Assembly (NCBI GenBank): GCA_002309345.1
Contig: DBWZ01000019.1
Span: 45,580-82,378 of the forward strand
Reading direction: 5' to 3'
Length of the DNA stretch: 36,799 nt
Origin: Pseudobutyrivibrio sp. UBA1225
Lineage (GTDB): Bacteria > Bacillota > Clostridia > Lachnospirales > Lachnospiraceae
Shown here one piece after another: positions 15,192-23,871 of this stretch. Under the pieces are notes generated by a model. That model was not told the DNA's origin, did no database searches, and saw only the letters and a list, made by a program, of their open reading frames with translations. A program made the translations under genes and the position numbers. The stretch's first letter is position 1; every line of letters starts with the position of its first letter.

Positions 15192-17666
15192 ATGAATCTT
15201 AAAGTTTTAAAGACATTAGAATACGACAAAATAATTGCAAGGCTTTCTGAACTTGCCACCTGCGAGGCGGGCAAGCTTAGATGTCAGCAGCTTTTGCCAA
15301 TAAATGATATAGAAGAAATCAAGATTATGCAGCAGGAGACGGAGTGCGCTTTTAACCGCTTGGTAAAGGTAGGGGATATCAGCGCCAGCGGAACAACGGA
15401 TTTGCGTCCATCTCTAGCTAGGCTAGAGCTTGGTTCGTCTCTTACAATCGAAGAGATTCTTGCGGTAGCGTCAGTGCTCGAAGTGACAAAGCGAGTGGCA
15501 GCCTATGGCAAGCAGCTAGAAGAGGAGGACGCTCTTACATTTTATTTCAATGGCCTATCGCCAGAGGTTGCTATTTTAAACGAGATAAGACGATGTATTA
15601 TCGACGAAGAGACCATCGCAGATGATGCTAGCACAGCGCTTTTTGATATTCGTAAAGGGATGCAGCGCACCAATGAAAAGATTAAGAGTGTAATGAATTC
15701 CATGCTAAATAATTCTACTACTCGTGGATATTTGCAAGAGCCTGTAGTCACAGTTCGTGGCGGTAGATTTTGCCTGCCTGTACGCTCTGATTACAAATCT
15801 CGAGTGCCTGGAATGGTGCATGACCAGTCATCTACCGGTTCAACATTCTTCATCGAGCCTATGCAGGCGGTAGATTTAAACAACGAGCTTCGAGAGCTTC
15901 AGGTACGTGAGCAGGATGAGATTGAGAAAATCCTTGCAATCATTTCAAATAAGATAGCAGAATCTGCCGAGGGGATAATCCGTAATTACGAATTGCTTAC
16001 CGAAATAGATTTCATCCTTGCAAAAGGGCGCTATGCGGTTGAACTTAATGCTGCAAAGCCAGAGTTTAACGAGGAGGGGATAATCAATCTTAGAGGAGCA
16101 CGCCACCCACTTCTAGACCCTAAAAAGGTTGTGGCGACTGACATTAAGCTTGGTGAAGATTATAATCTGCTCCTTGTCACAGGTCCTAACACTGGTGGTA
16201 AGACGGTATCACTTAAAACCTGCGGGTTGCTAACTCTTATGGCGCAAGCAGGCCTTCACATCCCTGCAAAGGACAGAAGTCAGATTGCAGTTTTTGATGA
16301 CGTATATGCGGATATAGGTGACGAGCAGTCAATCGAGCAGTCGCTTTCAACATTCTCATCTCACATGGTGAACATTGTCCACATATTAGAGGCAATCAAC
16401 GGAGGAAGCTATTCCCACGAAACTGAAGAAATAATCGAAAAGAACAAAAAGGATTTTAAACATTCCAAGGTGATTTACGGCAGCCAAACCGAGAGCAAGG
16501 TGCCACAGTTTTTAATCCTCATCGACGAGCTTTGCGCTGGAACAGACCCGAAGGAAGGTGCAGCATTGGCTCAGTCTATTCTAGATAGGTTGCACACTCT
16601 AGATGTGCGAACAATGGCTACCACCCACTATAGTGAGCTAAAGGTCTATGCCCTTTCGACTGATGGAGTAGAAAATGCATCCTGTGAGTTTTCGCTGGAG
16701 ACTCTTAGCCCAACATATCATTTGATTATTGGCGTACCAGGAAAGTCCAACGCTTTTGCTATTTCTTCAAAGCTTGGGATTCCAGAGGATTTAATAGAGA
16801 GCGCTAAGGGCAGATTGTCCGAAGATGACAAATCCTTCGAAGACTTGATGGTAGACCTTGAGCAGAAACGCCATCAGGTGGAAGAAGATGCAGAAAAAGC
16901 AGCCGCTGATTTAGCGGAGGCTGAGAAGAAGCTTGCTGATGCAACTGCAAAGGAAGAGCGAATCAAATCTCAGCGTGAAGAGCTTATACGCCAAGCTCAC
17001 GAGGATGCAGCTGCAATACTTCAAGAGGCAAAGGATATTGCCGATGAGACAATTCGCGACTTCAACAAGTTTGGAAAAGGCGGTGGAAACATCTCTGCCA
17101 TGGAGGCTAAACGTCAGGCACTTGGTAAGAATATCAATAAATCCAAGAGCAAGGCAAAGGAAGAAAAGAAGGTTGAGGAAAACAAAAACGTTCCAACCAA
17201 CCTCCACGTTGGCGACAAGGTAAAGGTTCTTTCCATGAATCTCACTGGGCAAGTTTGTACAGCCCCAAATGCTAAAGGGGATGTTACAGTTCAGATGGGA
17301 ATCATGAAATCCACGGTCAACATCAAAGATCTTGTCCTCATCGAAGAGGAGGACAAGTTTGTACCAAAGAAGGGGACTCGTGTGAAGAACATGAACTATG
17401 GCGGCTTCAACAAATCTGCTTCTATTTCACCAGAGATCAACCTGCTTGGCTGCACAGTGGATGAAGGTGTTGCAAAGCTAGAAAAATACCTTGATGATGC
17501 ATACATTAGCCACCTCACATCCGTTCGCGTGGTTCACGGAAAAGGTACCGGAGCCCTCCGAAATGGAGTACACCAGTACCTGCGCAAAGCAAAAAATATA
17601 GCAGAGTTCCATCTGGGAGAATTCGGAGAAGGCGACGCCGGGGTCACGATAGTAACATTTAAATAA
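15192..17666 (+). CDS. mutS2: Endonuclease/ribosome-rescue factor MutS2
   Basis: MutS-like ATPase with a C-terminal Smr domain; in Firmicutes it acts on collided ribosomes and on recombination intermediates. 824 residues against about 785 in B. subtilis. Core and clamp domains; Walker A GPNTGGKT (331-338); DIGDEQSIEQSLSTFSSHM; Walker B LILIDELCAGTDP (about 441-453, Cys where Gly is usual); long coiled coil (about 540-660); Smr domain with LLGCTVDEG and HGKGTGALRNGV (about 755-824). Residues 400-440 contain an extra stretch of about 34 residues just before Walker B, which explains most of the added length. GGAGG lies 15 bases before the ATG, longer than usual, but no better start exists. Confidence 0.95.
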   Translation: MNLKVLKTLEYDKIIARLSELATCEAGKLRCQQLLPINDIEEIKIMQQETECAFNRLVKVGDISASGTTDLRPSLARLELGSSLTIEEILAVASVLEVTKRVAAYGKQLEEEDALTFYFNGLSPEVAILNEIRRCIIDEETIADDASTALFDIRKGMQRTNEKIKSVMNSMLNNSTTRGYLQEPVVTVRGGRFCLPVRSDYKSRVPGMVHDQSSTGSTFFIEPMQAVDLNNELRELQVREQDEIEKILAIISNKIAESAEGIIRNYELLTEIDFILAKGRYAVELNAAKPEFNEEGIINLRGARHPLLDPKKVVATDIKLGEDYNLLLVTGPNTGGKTVSLKTCGLLTLMAQAGLHIPAKDRSQIAVFDDVYADIGDEQSIEQSLSTFSSHMVNIVHILEAINGGSYSHETEEIIEKNKKDFKHSKVIYGSQTESKVPQFLILIDELCAGTDPKEGAALAQSILDRLHTLDVRTMATTHYSELKVYALSTDGVENASCEFSLETLSPTYHLIIGVPGKSNAFAISSKLGIPEDLIESAKGRLSEDDKSFEDLMVDLEQKRHQVEEDAEKAAADLAEAEKKLADATAKEERIKSQREELIRQAHEDAAAILQEAKDIADETIRDFNKFGKGGGNISAMEAKRQALGKNINKSKSKAKEEKKVEENKNVPTNLHVGDKVKVLSMNLTGQVCTAPNAKGDVTVQMGIMKSTVNIKDLVLIEEEDKFVPKKGTRVKNMNYGGFNKSASISPEINLLGCTVDEGVAKLEKYLDDAYISHLTSVRVVHGKGTGALRNGVHQYLRKAKNIAEFHLGEFGEGDAGVTIVTFK

Positions 17667-17690
17667 AAAAGGAGGAAAGGATTCAGTCGC

Positions 17691-17725
17691 TAAATAGTAG
17701 CTTTATGTATTTACTATTTATAATG
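17691..17725. promoter_or_regulatory. AT-rich hairpin after mutS2
   Basis: TAAATAGTA / TACTATTTA 9-bp stem in the mutS2-yhaM gap, 25 bp after the mutS2 stop. A good GGAGGAAAGG at 17671 just before it has no start codon at usable distance. It may be a weak terminator. Confidence 0.35.
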
Positions 17726-17755
17726 AGCGTACTTTTTTACATGCGAAAATGCTAA

Positions 17756-17784
17756 TTGATTATAAAAAGTGGATACTTTATAAT
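17756..17784 (+). promoter_or_regulatory. yhaM promoter
   Basis: TTGATT (17756-17761), 17-bp spacer, consensus TATAAT (17779-17784), 65 bp before the start. The leader then forms two small hairpins, GCAGC-gtta-GCTGC and GTCTGC-ttg-GCAGAC (about 17801-17833), before GGAGA. Confidence 0.75.
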
Positions 17785-17849
17785 GAATGAATAAGTTTTC
17801 GCAGCGTTAGCTGCACCCGTCTGCTTGGCAGACTTAGATTGGAGAATTC

Positions 17850-18800
17850 ATGAAATACATTAACACACTTAAAGAGGGAGACAGAGGAACAGAGACATAT
17901 CTTTGTAAGAAAAAGACTCAGGGCATTTCAAAGACCGGTAAGGCCTTTGAATCTCTTACACTTTGTGACAAAACAGGCACCATCGATGCCAAGATTTGGG
18001 ATGTTGATTCCGAGGGCATCAGCGACTACGAAGAGCTTGATTTCATCACTGTTACTGGTGACATCACAAGCTGGAACGGTGCTTTGCAGTTCAATATAAA
18101 GCGTCTTCGTCAGGCAAATCCAGGCGAGTTCGAGATTAAAGATTACATCCCATCCAGCAAAAAAGATGTTGCAGTGATGTGGGCAGATTTAACCAAGCTT
18201 ATCAACTCAGTAAAGGCTCCATACATGAAGGCTTTGCTGAATATGTATTTTGTAGACAACAAAGAATTCATCGAAGATTTCAAATCACACTCAGCAGCCA
18301 AATCTGTTCATCACGGATTTACCGGTGGATTGCTAGAGCATACACTTTCAGTGGCCACCAACTGTGATTTCTTTTGCAAGCAGTACCCATTCTTGGATAG
18401 GGATCTGCTTATTACAGCTGCAATCTTCCACGACATCGGCAAGGTTCGAGAGCTTTCAGAATTTCCTCGCAACGATTACACAGATGAGGGACAATTGTTG
18501 GGCCACATCTATGTCGGAGCTAACATGTTAGATAGATCAATAGATGATATCGAAGGTTTTCCAGAGGTCAAGAGAAAAGAGCTTATTCACTGCATCCTTT
18601 CTCACCACGGCGAGCTTGAGTTCGGTTCACCAAAGAAGCCAGCTATTGCAGAGGCAATTGCCCTTTCATTTGCAGACAACTTGGATGCCAAGCTTGAAAC
18701 TATCTACGAGGCTCTTGAAAATGTTGAAGAAAACAATTTAACCTGGCAAGGATTCAATCGCTTGCTTGATTCAAATATCCGTAGAACAGGAAAGAATTAA
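17850..18800 (+). CDS. yhaM: 3'-5' exoribonuclease YhaM family (OB fold plus HD domain)
   Basis: Predicted 3'-to-5' exonuclease acting on short or unstructured RNA ends. 316 residues, as in B. subtilis YhaM. N-terminal OB-fold (about 10-95) with LTLCDKTGTIDAKIWDV, then a metal-binding HD domain: HHGFTGGLLEHTLSVA (about 154-169), AAIFHDIGKV with the HD pair (about 190-199), LLGHIYVG, and CILSHHGELEFGSPKKP with the later histidines, then SFADNLDAK. The start has GGAGA at good distance. Its stop overlaps the start of rlmD by one base. Confidence 0.92.
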   Translation: MKYINTLKEGDRGTETYLCKKKTQGISKTGKAFESLTLCDKTGTIDAKIWDVDSEGISDYEELDFITVTGDITSWNGALQFNIKRLRQANPGEFEIKDYIPSSKKDVAVMWADLTKLINSVKAPYMKALLNMYFVDNKEFIEDFKSHSAAKSVHHGFTGGLLEHTLSVATNCDFFCKQYPFLDRDLLITAAIFHDIGKVRELSEFPRNDYTDEGQLLGHIYVGANMLDRSIDDIEGFPEVKRKELIHCILSHHGELEFGSPKKPAIAEAIALSFADNLDAKLETIYEALENVEENNLTWQGFNRLLDSNIRRTGKN

Positions 18801-20269
18801 TGAATAAAAACGATATTGTACGATTAACAATTGAGGATATGTCCCTTGAGGGCGCAGGAATTGGTCACACTGATGGTGTGACCATTTTTGTCAAAGATGC
18901 CGTTGTAGGCGATGTTTGCGATGTCATCATAACCAAGGTAAAGAAGACCTATTGTTTTGCCACGGTCAAAGAGGTGATAGAACCATCCGCTTATCGTGTT
19001 ACGCCAGATTGCGACAAGGCGAGACAGTGTGGCGGTTGCCAAATCATGCAGGTTGATTACAACAAGCAGCTTGAAATAAAAGAAAACATAGTAGCGAATA
19101 ACCTTGTGAAAATCGGCGGTTATGAACGAGAATATGTAGATTCAATCCATGAACCAATCATAGGGATGGATGAGCCAGTTCGATACCGAAACAAGGCCCA
19201 AGTGCCGATTGGAACAGACAAAGAAGGAAATTTGATTGCGGGATTCTATGGAGCGCGCAGTCATAGAATAGTTCCCAATGATGACTGCAAGCTATGCTCA
19301 AAGAAGAGTATGGATATCGTATATGCGGTAATTGAATACATGAAGGAGTGTAAAGTCCCAGCATATGATGAAGTCTCTGGAAGGGGATTAATCAGGCATG
19401 TGCTTGTTCGAGAGGGCAAGGCTACAGGAGAGACGATGGTCTGTGTGGTAGTAAATGGCGATAAGCTGCCAAGTGTTGATTCTTTGGTATCGCATATACG
19501 AAGAATAGAGCCTGAATTAGCATCGCTAATTCTTAACATCAATACTCGTCGTGACAATGTAATTATGGGCTTTGAAACCAAGCTGTTGTATGGCAAGGAA
19601 GCTATCCGCGATAGCATCACCCTTACAAACGGCGATACAATCATGTTTGATATAAGCGCAAATTCATTCTATCAGGTCAATCACGACCAGATGGAGAGAT
19701 TGTATAGTAAGGCATTGGAGTATGCCGATTTACACGGTAGTGAAAGTGTATGGGATTTGTATTGTGGTATTGGAACCATATCACTTTCTATGGCAAAACG
19801 CGCAGGAATGGTATTTGGAATTGAAGTTGTGCCGCAGGCTATAGAAAATGCTAAAGCAAATGCTAAGATTAATGACTTAGAGAATGCAAGATTCTTTTGC
19901 GGCGAGGCTGAAAGAATCCTCCCAGAGTTTTATAGTGGCAAAGCGGCAGCTAGCCGACTACTTGAGAATGAAGGGTATGACGCATCCGCGGATGCGAACC
20001 TATTAGATGAAATGACAAAACCGGACGTTATCATGGTGGACCCACCTCGTAAAGGGTGTGATACAGTAGCATTAGACACTATGGTATCTATGTCACCTCA
20101 GCGCATCGTCTACGTCAGCTGCGACAGCGCCACCCTTGCCCGGGATTTAAAGTATTTAGAAGAGCGGGGCTATCATCTACAGAAATACACAGTGGTAGAT
20201 CAATTTGGGCACACGATGCATACGGAATGTGTTTCGCTTTTACAACGAATGAGCAACACCTCTAAGTAA
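18800..20269 (+). CDS. 23S rRNA (uracil-C5)-methyltransferase, RlmD/RlmCD family
   Basis: SAM-dependent methyltransferase of the TrmA/RumA family, acting on a uridine of 23S rRNA. 489 residues: N-terminal TRAM domain (about 3-60), Fe-S cysteines Cys71, Cys77, Cys80 and a fourth at Cys163 or Cys166, SAM site SVWDLYCGIGTISL (about 315-328), MVDPPRKGCD, and nucleophile Cys441 in YVSCDSATLARDL. It is longer than many relatives because of a stretch around residues 378-405 (GKAAASRLLENEGYDASADA), probably a surface loop. Firmicutes RlmCD can modify two sites; I cannot tell which here. Coupled to yhaM. Confidence 0.9.
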   Translation: MNKNDIVRLTIEDMSLEGAGIGHTDGVTIFVKDAVVGDVCDVIITKVKKTYCFATVKEVIEPSAYRVTPDCDKARQCGGCQIMQVDYNKQLEIKENIVANNLVKIGGYEREYVDSIHEPIIGMDEPVRYRNKAQVPIGTDKEGNLIAGFYGARSHRIVPNDDCKLCSKKSMDIVYAVIEYMKECKVPAYDEVSGRGLIRHVLVREGKATGETMVCVVVNGDKLPSVDSLVSHIRRIEPELASLILNINTRRDNVIMGFETKLLYGKEAIRDSITLTNGDTIMFDISANSFYQVNHDQMERLYSKALEYADLHGSESVWDLYCGIGTISLSMAKRAGMVFGIEVVPQAIENAKANAKINDLENARFFCGEAERILPEFYSGKAAASRLLENEGYDASADANLLDEMTKPDVIMVDPPRKGCDTVALDTMVSMSPQRIVYVSCDSATLARDLKYLEERGYHLQKYTVVDQFGHTMHTECVSLLQRMSNTSK

Positions 20270-20309
20270 ATATAGAGTCAATTCAGATTGTGTAAAAAGG
20301 AGTGAAAAA

Positions 20310-20804
20310 ATGACTAGACGTGAAAGAGAAATCACAGATCAAAACAAAATAAGCGAAATTATAAACACATGCTCATACCTACACTTGGGTTTGGTTGATG
20401 ATGGCAAGCCATATGTGGTTCCGCTAAATTATGGAGTGCTCCAAGACGAGACAGACGGCCATTACATAATTTATTTACATGGAGCGAACACTGGGCGAAA
20501 GCTTGATATCATTCGCAAGAATGCAGATTGTTGCTTTACTATGGAGCGCAATGTTGCACCCTTTGAAGGCAAGATGGCATGCCAGTATGGTATGACCTAT
20601 GAGTGCATCATGGGTACAGGTAAGGTTGTTCTCATAGATGATCCTGATGAAAAAATAAAAGCACTAAATGCAATCATGAAAACACAGACAGGCAAAGAAG
20701 GCTTTGTTTTTGATGAGAGAATGGCTTCTATTGTCAGCATTATGCGAATAGATGTTGATGAATTATCAGCTAAGCATCGCCCGCTTCCGGGAAGTGAGGG
20801 ATAG
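20310..20804 (+). CDS. Pyridoxamine 5'-phosphate oxidase-like flavoprotein (NimA-related)
   Basis: 164 residues of the split-barrel FMN-binding fold. The opening MTRREREITDQNKISEII and the GLVDDGKPYVVPLNYGV strand pair (about 29-45), then IYLHGANTGRKLDIIRKNADCCFTM, are typical of the group that includes 5-nitroimidazole reductases. Such proteins are common in anaerobes and their natural substrate is usually unknown. AAAAGGAG precedes the start. It lies 40 bp after rlmD on the same strand, so co-transcription is possible. Actual drug reduction cannot be concluded from sequence. Confidence 0.82.
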   Translation: MTRREREITDQNKISEIINTCSYLHLGLVDDGKPYVVPLNYGVLQDETDGHYIIYLHGANTGRKLDIIRKNADCCFTMERNVAPFEGKMACQYGMTYECIMGTGKVVLIDDPDEKIKALNAIMKTQTGKEGFVFDERMASIVSIMRIDVDELSAKHRPLPGSEG

Positions 20805-20969
20805 AAATTCTATTTATAATATTCCTCAAAAATAAAATTGTAGTCTAAAATTACTGAAAAATATACAATGAGCCGCCAGATTGCTGATATATACAATCAC
20901 CTCAGCACGGGGAGAATTGTGTAAAAATCGAAACAAATAAAAATTTTTTTAAAATTTATAAAAAAATAA

Positions 20970-20988
20970 GTTGCAAATTACAACTTAA
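20970..20988. promoter_or_regulatory. Inverted repeat upstream of the zinc-ribbon gene
   Basis: AAGTTG-caaatta-CAACTT in a 262-bp AT-rich gap (20805-21066), about 80 bp before the start codon. It could be an operator. I see no clean -35/-10 pair and no convincing terminator in this gap. Confidence 0.3.
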
Positions 20989-21066
20989 TGTGCGAAAATA
21001 ACGACTAAAGAGTTCTTAATTATTTTTAGTGAACAACAAAATAAGCTATGAAAGGGAGGAATTGAA

Positions 21067-22452
21067 ATGGCTTTTTGTGTAAAATGTGGTACAAAGCTTG
21101 AAGACGGTACAGTCTTCTGCACAAACTGTGGAGCTAAAGTCGAAAGTGCAGCAGCTCCTACACCAGCAGCACCTCAGGCTGCTACAACAAACACTACAAA
21201 TGGAATGGGGGCAACAACAGCAACTTCCAATATCGGAATGGGTGCTCCTGCTACTGGAAAGGGTGGCGCTCCAAAGCTCGCTTTTGTTATTGCAGGTTTA
21301 GTTCTTGCATTAATAATCGCACTTGGTATTTTTGTAAGTATCAGAAAGCACACTATGGATCTTAACGACTACCTCCAGGTTGAATTCGAGGGTTACGAGT
21401 CAGTTGGTATTGCCAAGGGTGAGTTATTCACTTCAGAATTCTTCGAAGATTTTTACAAGAAGGCATCAAAGTCTGCTACATCTAGCGGCTCATACGACGA
21501 CCTTAGCAACAAGATCAAGTTCAAGTTCGAAAAGTCTGAAGGACTTTCTAATGGTGACAAGGTTAAGGTTACATGGAAGGTTGATGAAAAATACTTCAAG
21601 AAGCAGTATGGTATTCGCTTCAAGGCTGATGACAACGAAATCAAAGTAAAGGGTCTTGAGGAGACAGAAGTGTTCGATCCATTTAAGGGCGTAGAGGTAG
21701 TATTCACTGGCGTTGATGGCGAAGGTAAGGCTGAAATAAACGTTACTAGCGATGATAAGATTTATAAGGATTTAGAATACAGAGCAGATCCATTATATGA
21801 CCTTAAAGAAGGTGACACAGTCACAGTTGAGGTTCGCACAAAGGATAGCTATGACGAAGCATCAACTATAGAATCATGCGCTGAAAAGTATGACAAGGTT
21901 CCTTCAGTAGTTTCTAAAGAGTTCAAGGTTGAGGGACTTGGTAAATATATTACAAAATGTTCTGATATCACAGATGCCAACATTAAAGACATCAAAAAAG
22001 TTGCCGAGGACAAGATTACACAAGAATTTGCAAAGGGTTACAGTTCTGATAAAGTTAAGCTTGCAGGCACAGAGTATGTTGGTAATTATGTTTTGACAGA
22101 AAAGAATGATGGAACAAACAAAGTTTTCCTTGTATTCAAGAACACTGTTACTATTAGTGATGAAGGTCAAACTGACGGATGCGATGTATACAATGCAGTA
22201 GAGTTTGATAATGTTGTAATCAACGAAAAGGGTGAACTCTCATGTGACTTGTCACGTTCACGTATGGAATACAATTCATACAGATATGAGTCTTCAATTC
22301 GCAGCAGATACTATACATATTCATACTCAATACAGGGATTTGAGAATCTCGAAAGCTTAAACGAAAATGTAGTTACAGGTAACCTTGCCAACTACAATTC
22401 TGACAGCAGCATTGCAGCAGCAGGCGCTGCTCCAGCAGAAGATGCTGAATAA
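21067..22452 (+). CDS. Zinc-ribbon membrane protein with large extracellular domain
   Basis: 461 residues. An N-terminal zinc ribbon (Cys4, Cys7, Cys18, Cys21, of the form CVKCG and CTNCG) is followed by an Ala/Thr/Gly/Pro-rich linker (28-68), one membrane helix (about 70-92) and a long outside region rich in Lys, Asp and Glu with beta-type repeats such as VEFEGYESVGIAKG, VKVTWKVDEKYFKKQYG and VVFTGVDGEGKAEI. The layout is shared by many clostridial zinc-ribbon proteins of unknown role. The tail is Ala-rich and acidic (SIAAAGAAPAEDAE). GGGAGG precedes the start. Single gene before the riboflavin operon; no functional link seen. Confidence 0.75.
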   Translation: MAFCVKCGTKLEDGTVFCTNCGAKVESAAAPTPAAPQAATTNTTNGMGATTATSNIGMGAPATGKGGAPKLAFVIAGLVLALIIALGIFVSIRKHTMDLNDYLQVEFEGYESVGIAKGELFTSEFFEDFYKKASKSATSSGSYDDLSNKIKFKFEKSEGLSNGDKVKVTWKVDEKYFKKQYGIRFKADDNEIKVKGLEETEVFDPFKGVEVVFTGVDGEGKAEINVTSDDKIYKDLEYRADPLYDLKEGDTVTVEVRTKDSYDEASTIESCAEKYDKVPSVVSKEFKVEGLGKYITKCSDITDANIKDIKKVAEDKITQEFAKGYSSDKVKLAGTEYVGNYVLTEKNDGTNKVFLVFKNTVTISDEGQTDGCDVYNAVEFDNVVINEKGELSCDLSRSRMEYNSYRYESSIRSRYYTYSYSIQGFENLESLNENVVTGNLANYNSDSSIAAAGAAPAEDAE

Positions 22453-22455
22453 TAA

Positions 22456-22484
22456 TTGACATTAGTATTCACATTAACTACAAT
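22456..22484 (+). promoter_or_regulatory. Riboflavin operon promoter
   Basis: TTGACA (22456-22461), 17-bp spacer, TACAAT (22479-22484), placing the RNA start about 10-15 bases before the FMN aptamer. Confidence 0.8.
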
Positions 22485-22501
22485 CTAATCAATTGAACAA
22501 C

Positions 22502-22610
22502 TATCTTCAGGGCAGGGTGAGATTCCCTACCGGCGGTATAGCCCGCGAGCCATATGGCATGATTCGGTGAAACTCCGAAGCCGACAGTATAGTCTGGATG
22601 AAAGAAGATT
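22502..22610 (+). promoter_or_regulatory. FMN riboswitch (RFN element)
   Basis: P1 ATCTTC (22503-22508) / GAAGAT (about 22604-22609) encloses the conserved FMN aptamer words CAGGGCAGGGTGAGATTCCC, CCGGCGGTATAG, CCCGCGAGCC, GATTCGGTGAAACTCCG, GCCGACAGTATAGTCTGGATG. It controls the rib operon through the downstream terminator. The terminator 5' arm GCCCTG can instead pair with CAGGGC at 22508-22513, a plausible antiterminator when FMN is low (inference). Confidence 0.97.
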
Positions 22611-22626
22611 AAGAATGCATTTATTT

Positions 22627-22657
22627 GCCCTGGGAATTTATATTCTCAGGGCTTTTT
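22627..22657 (+). terminator. FMN riboswitch terminator
   Basis: GCCCTGGGAA / ATTCTCAGGGC-type stem ending in TTTTT, 17 bases after the aptamer: the expression platform of the riboswitch. Confidence 0.9.
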
Positions 22658-22677
22658 AATTTAAATAGATGTATGTG

Positions 22678-22709
22678 AAGCCTTGGATAGTTATATCCAA
22701 GGCTTTTTT
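22678..22709 (+). terminator. Second tandem terminator in the rib leader
   Basis: AAGCCTTGGAT / ATCCAAGGCTT with a short loop and TTTTTT, 20 bases after the first terminator and 75 before ribD. It appears independent of the aptamer by sequence, so it may be a fixed attenuator or give tighter shut-off. Confidence 0.85.
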
Positions 22710-22782
22710 ACATACTAGGCGAGGAAATTTTCTAGCTTGTAAAAAAGAGCTTCACTTTAAAGATGTGTATGGAGGAGACGTT

Positions 22783-23871
22783 TTGAATGATGAATATTAC
22801 ATGGCGAAAGCCATAGAATTGGCAAAGAAAGGGGCAGGATTTGTAAATCCAAATCCTATGGTAGGAGCAGTTATAGTCAAGGATGGCAGAATCATAGGCG
22901 AGGGTTATCACGAGAAATACGGGCAGTTACATGCCGAGAGAAATGCTCTGAAAAATTGCAGTGAGAGTCCAGAAGGAGCGACGATTTACGTAACTCTAGA
23001 GCCATGTTGTCATTACGGCAAAACTCCACCTTGTACCGAGGCCATTATTGAAAACAAAATCGCAAGAGTAGTTGTGGGCGCTTTAGATGTAAATCCATTA
23101 GTGGCTGGCAAGGGAGTTGAGATTTTAAGGAATCATGGAATAGAAGTGGTTACAGGAATCCTAAAGGATGAATGTGAGAAGATGAACAAAGTCTTTCAAA
23201 AATATATTACTACTAAGCTTCCTTATGTGGTGATGAAATATGCAATGACCTCCGATGGAAAGATAGCCACCAAAACAGGTGAGTCAAAGTGGATAACTGG
23301 CGAGGTTGCAAGAAAGGCTGTTCATAAAACCAGAAACGATTTGTCGGCGATTATGGTGGGGGTTGATACAATCATAGTGGATAATCCTCTTTTAACATGC
23401 AGATTAGATGATGAATGCAAAAATCCAATTCGAATTATTTGCGACAGCAGACTTAGAACACCTTTAGATTCACAGGTGATTTCCGATGCCAAAAACAATC
23501 AAACCATTATTGCAACGGCAAGTGATAATCAGGAGAGAATTCGCAAATACGAAGAAGCAAATTGCAAAGTGATAAGTGCCCCAGGCGAGGATGGCAAGGT
23601 CGATTTAAAGCGGTTGATGATAGACCTTGGAGAAATGGGGATAGACAGTGTTCTTTTAGAGGGAGGAGGCACGCTAAACTACAGCGCAATTCAAGCTAAG
23701 ATCGTGGATGAGGTTCAGATTTACATGGCACCAAAAATCTTTGGTGGCAGTGCAAAATCCCCGGTAGAGGGACTTGGAATCGAGCATCCAAAAGACGCTG
23801 TAGAGCTTGTGCCAAAAAATATAACGATGATAGGCGAAGATATCCTGATAGAAAATGAGGTGAGATACTGA
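22783..23871 (+). CDS. ribD: Bifunctional riboflavin deaminase/reductase RibD
   Basis: Carries out the deamination and the side-chain reduction after GTP cyclohydrolase II. 362 residues with the start set at TTG 22783: GGAGG sits 8 bases upstream and the protein then begins MNDEYYMAKAIELA as in other RibD proteins. The upstream in-frame ATG would cross the second terminator. Deaminase domain: His50 and Glu52 (HAERNAL), Cys75 and Cys84 (PCCHYGKTPPC). Reductase domain from about 146: YVVMKYAMTSDGKIAT, SKWITGE, IMVGVDTIIVDNPLLTCR and LLEGGGTLNYSAI. First gene of the rib operon. Confidence 0.95.
   Translation: MNDEYYMAKAIELAKKGAGFVNPNPMVGAVIVKDGRIIGEGYHEKYGQLHAERNALKNCSESPEGATIYVTLEPCCHYGKTPPCTEAIIENKIARVVVGALDVNPLVAGKGVEILRNHGIEVVTGILKDECEKMNKVFQKYITTKLPYVVMKYAMTSDGKIATKTGESKWITGEVARKAVHKTRNDLSAIMVGVDTIIVDNPLLTCRLDDECKNPIRIICDSRLRTPLDSQVISDAKNNQTIIATASDNQERIRKYEEANCKVISAPGEDGKVDLKRLMIDLGEMGIDSVLLEGGGTLNYSAIQAKIVDEVQIYMAPKIFGGSAKSPVEGLGIEHPKDAVELVPKNITMIGEDILIENEVRY

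Noticed and set aside
17705..17755. Tiny hydrophobic ORF of 16 codons after mutS2
   Set aside because: The nearest GGAGG is about 25 bases too far, and the frame lies in a hairpin and AT-rich gap.
22669..22782. N-terminal extension of RibD
   Set aside because: It would start within the second terminator region; TTG 22783 with GGAGG gives the normal RibD start.
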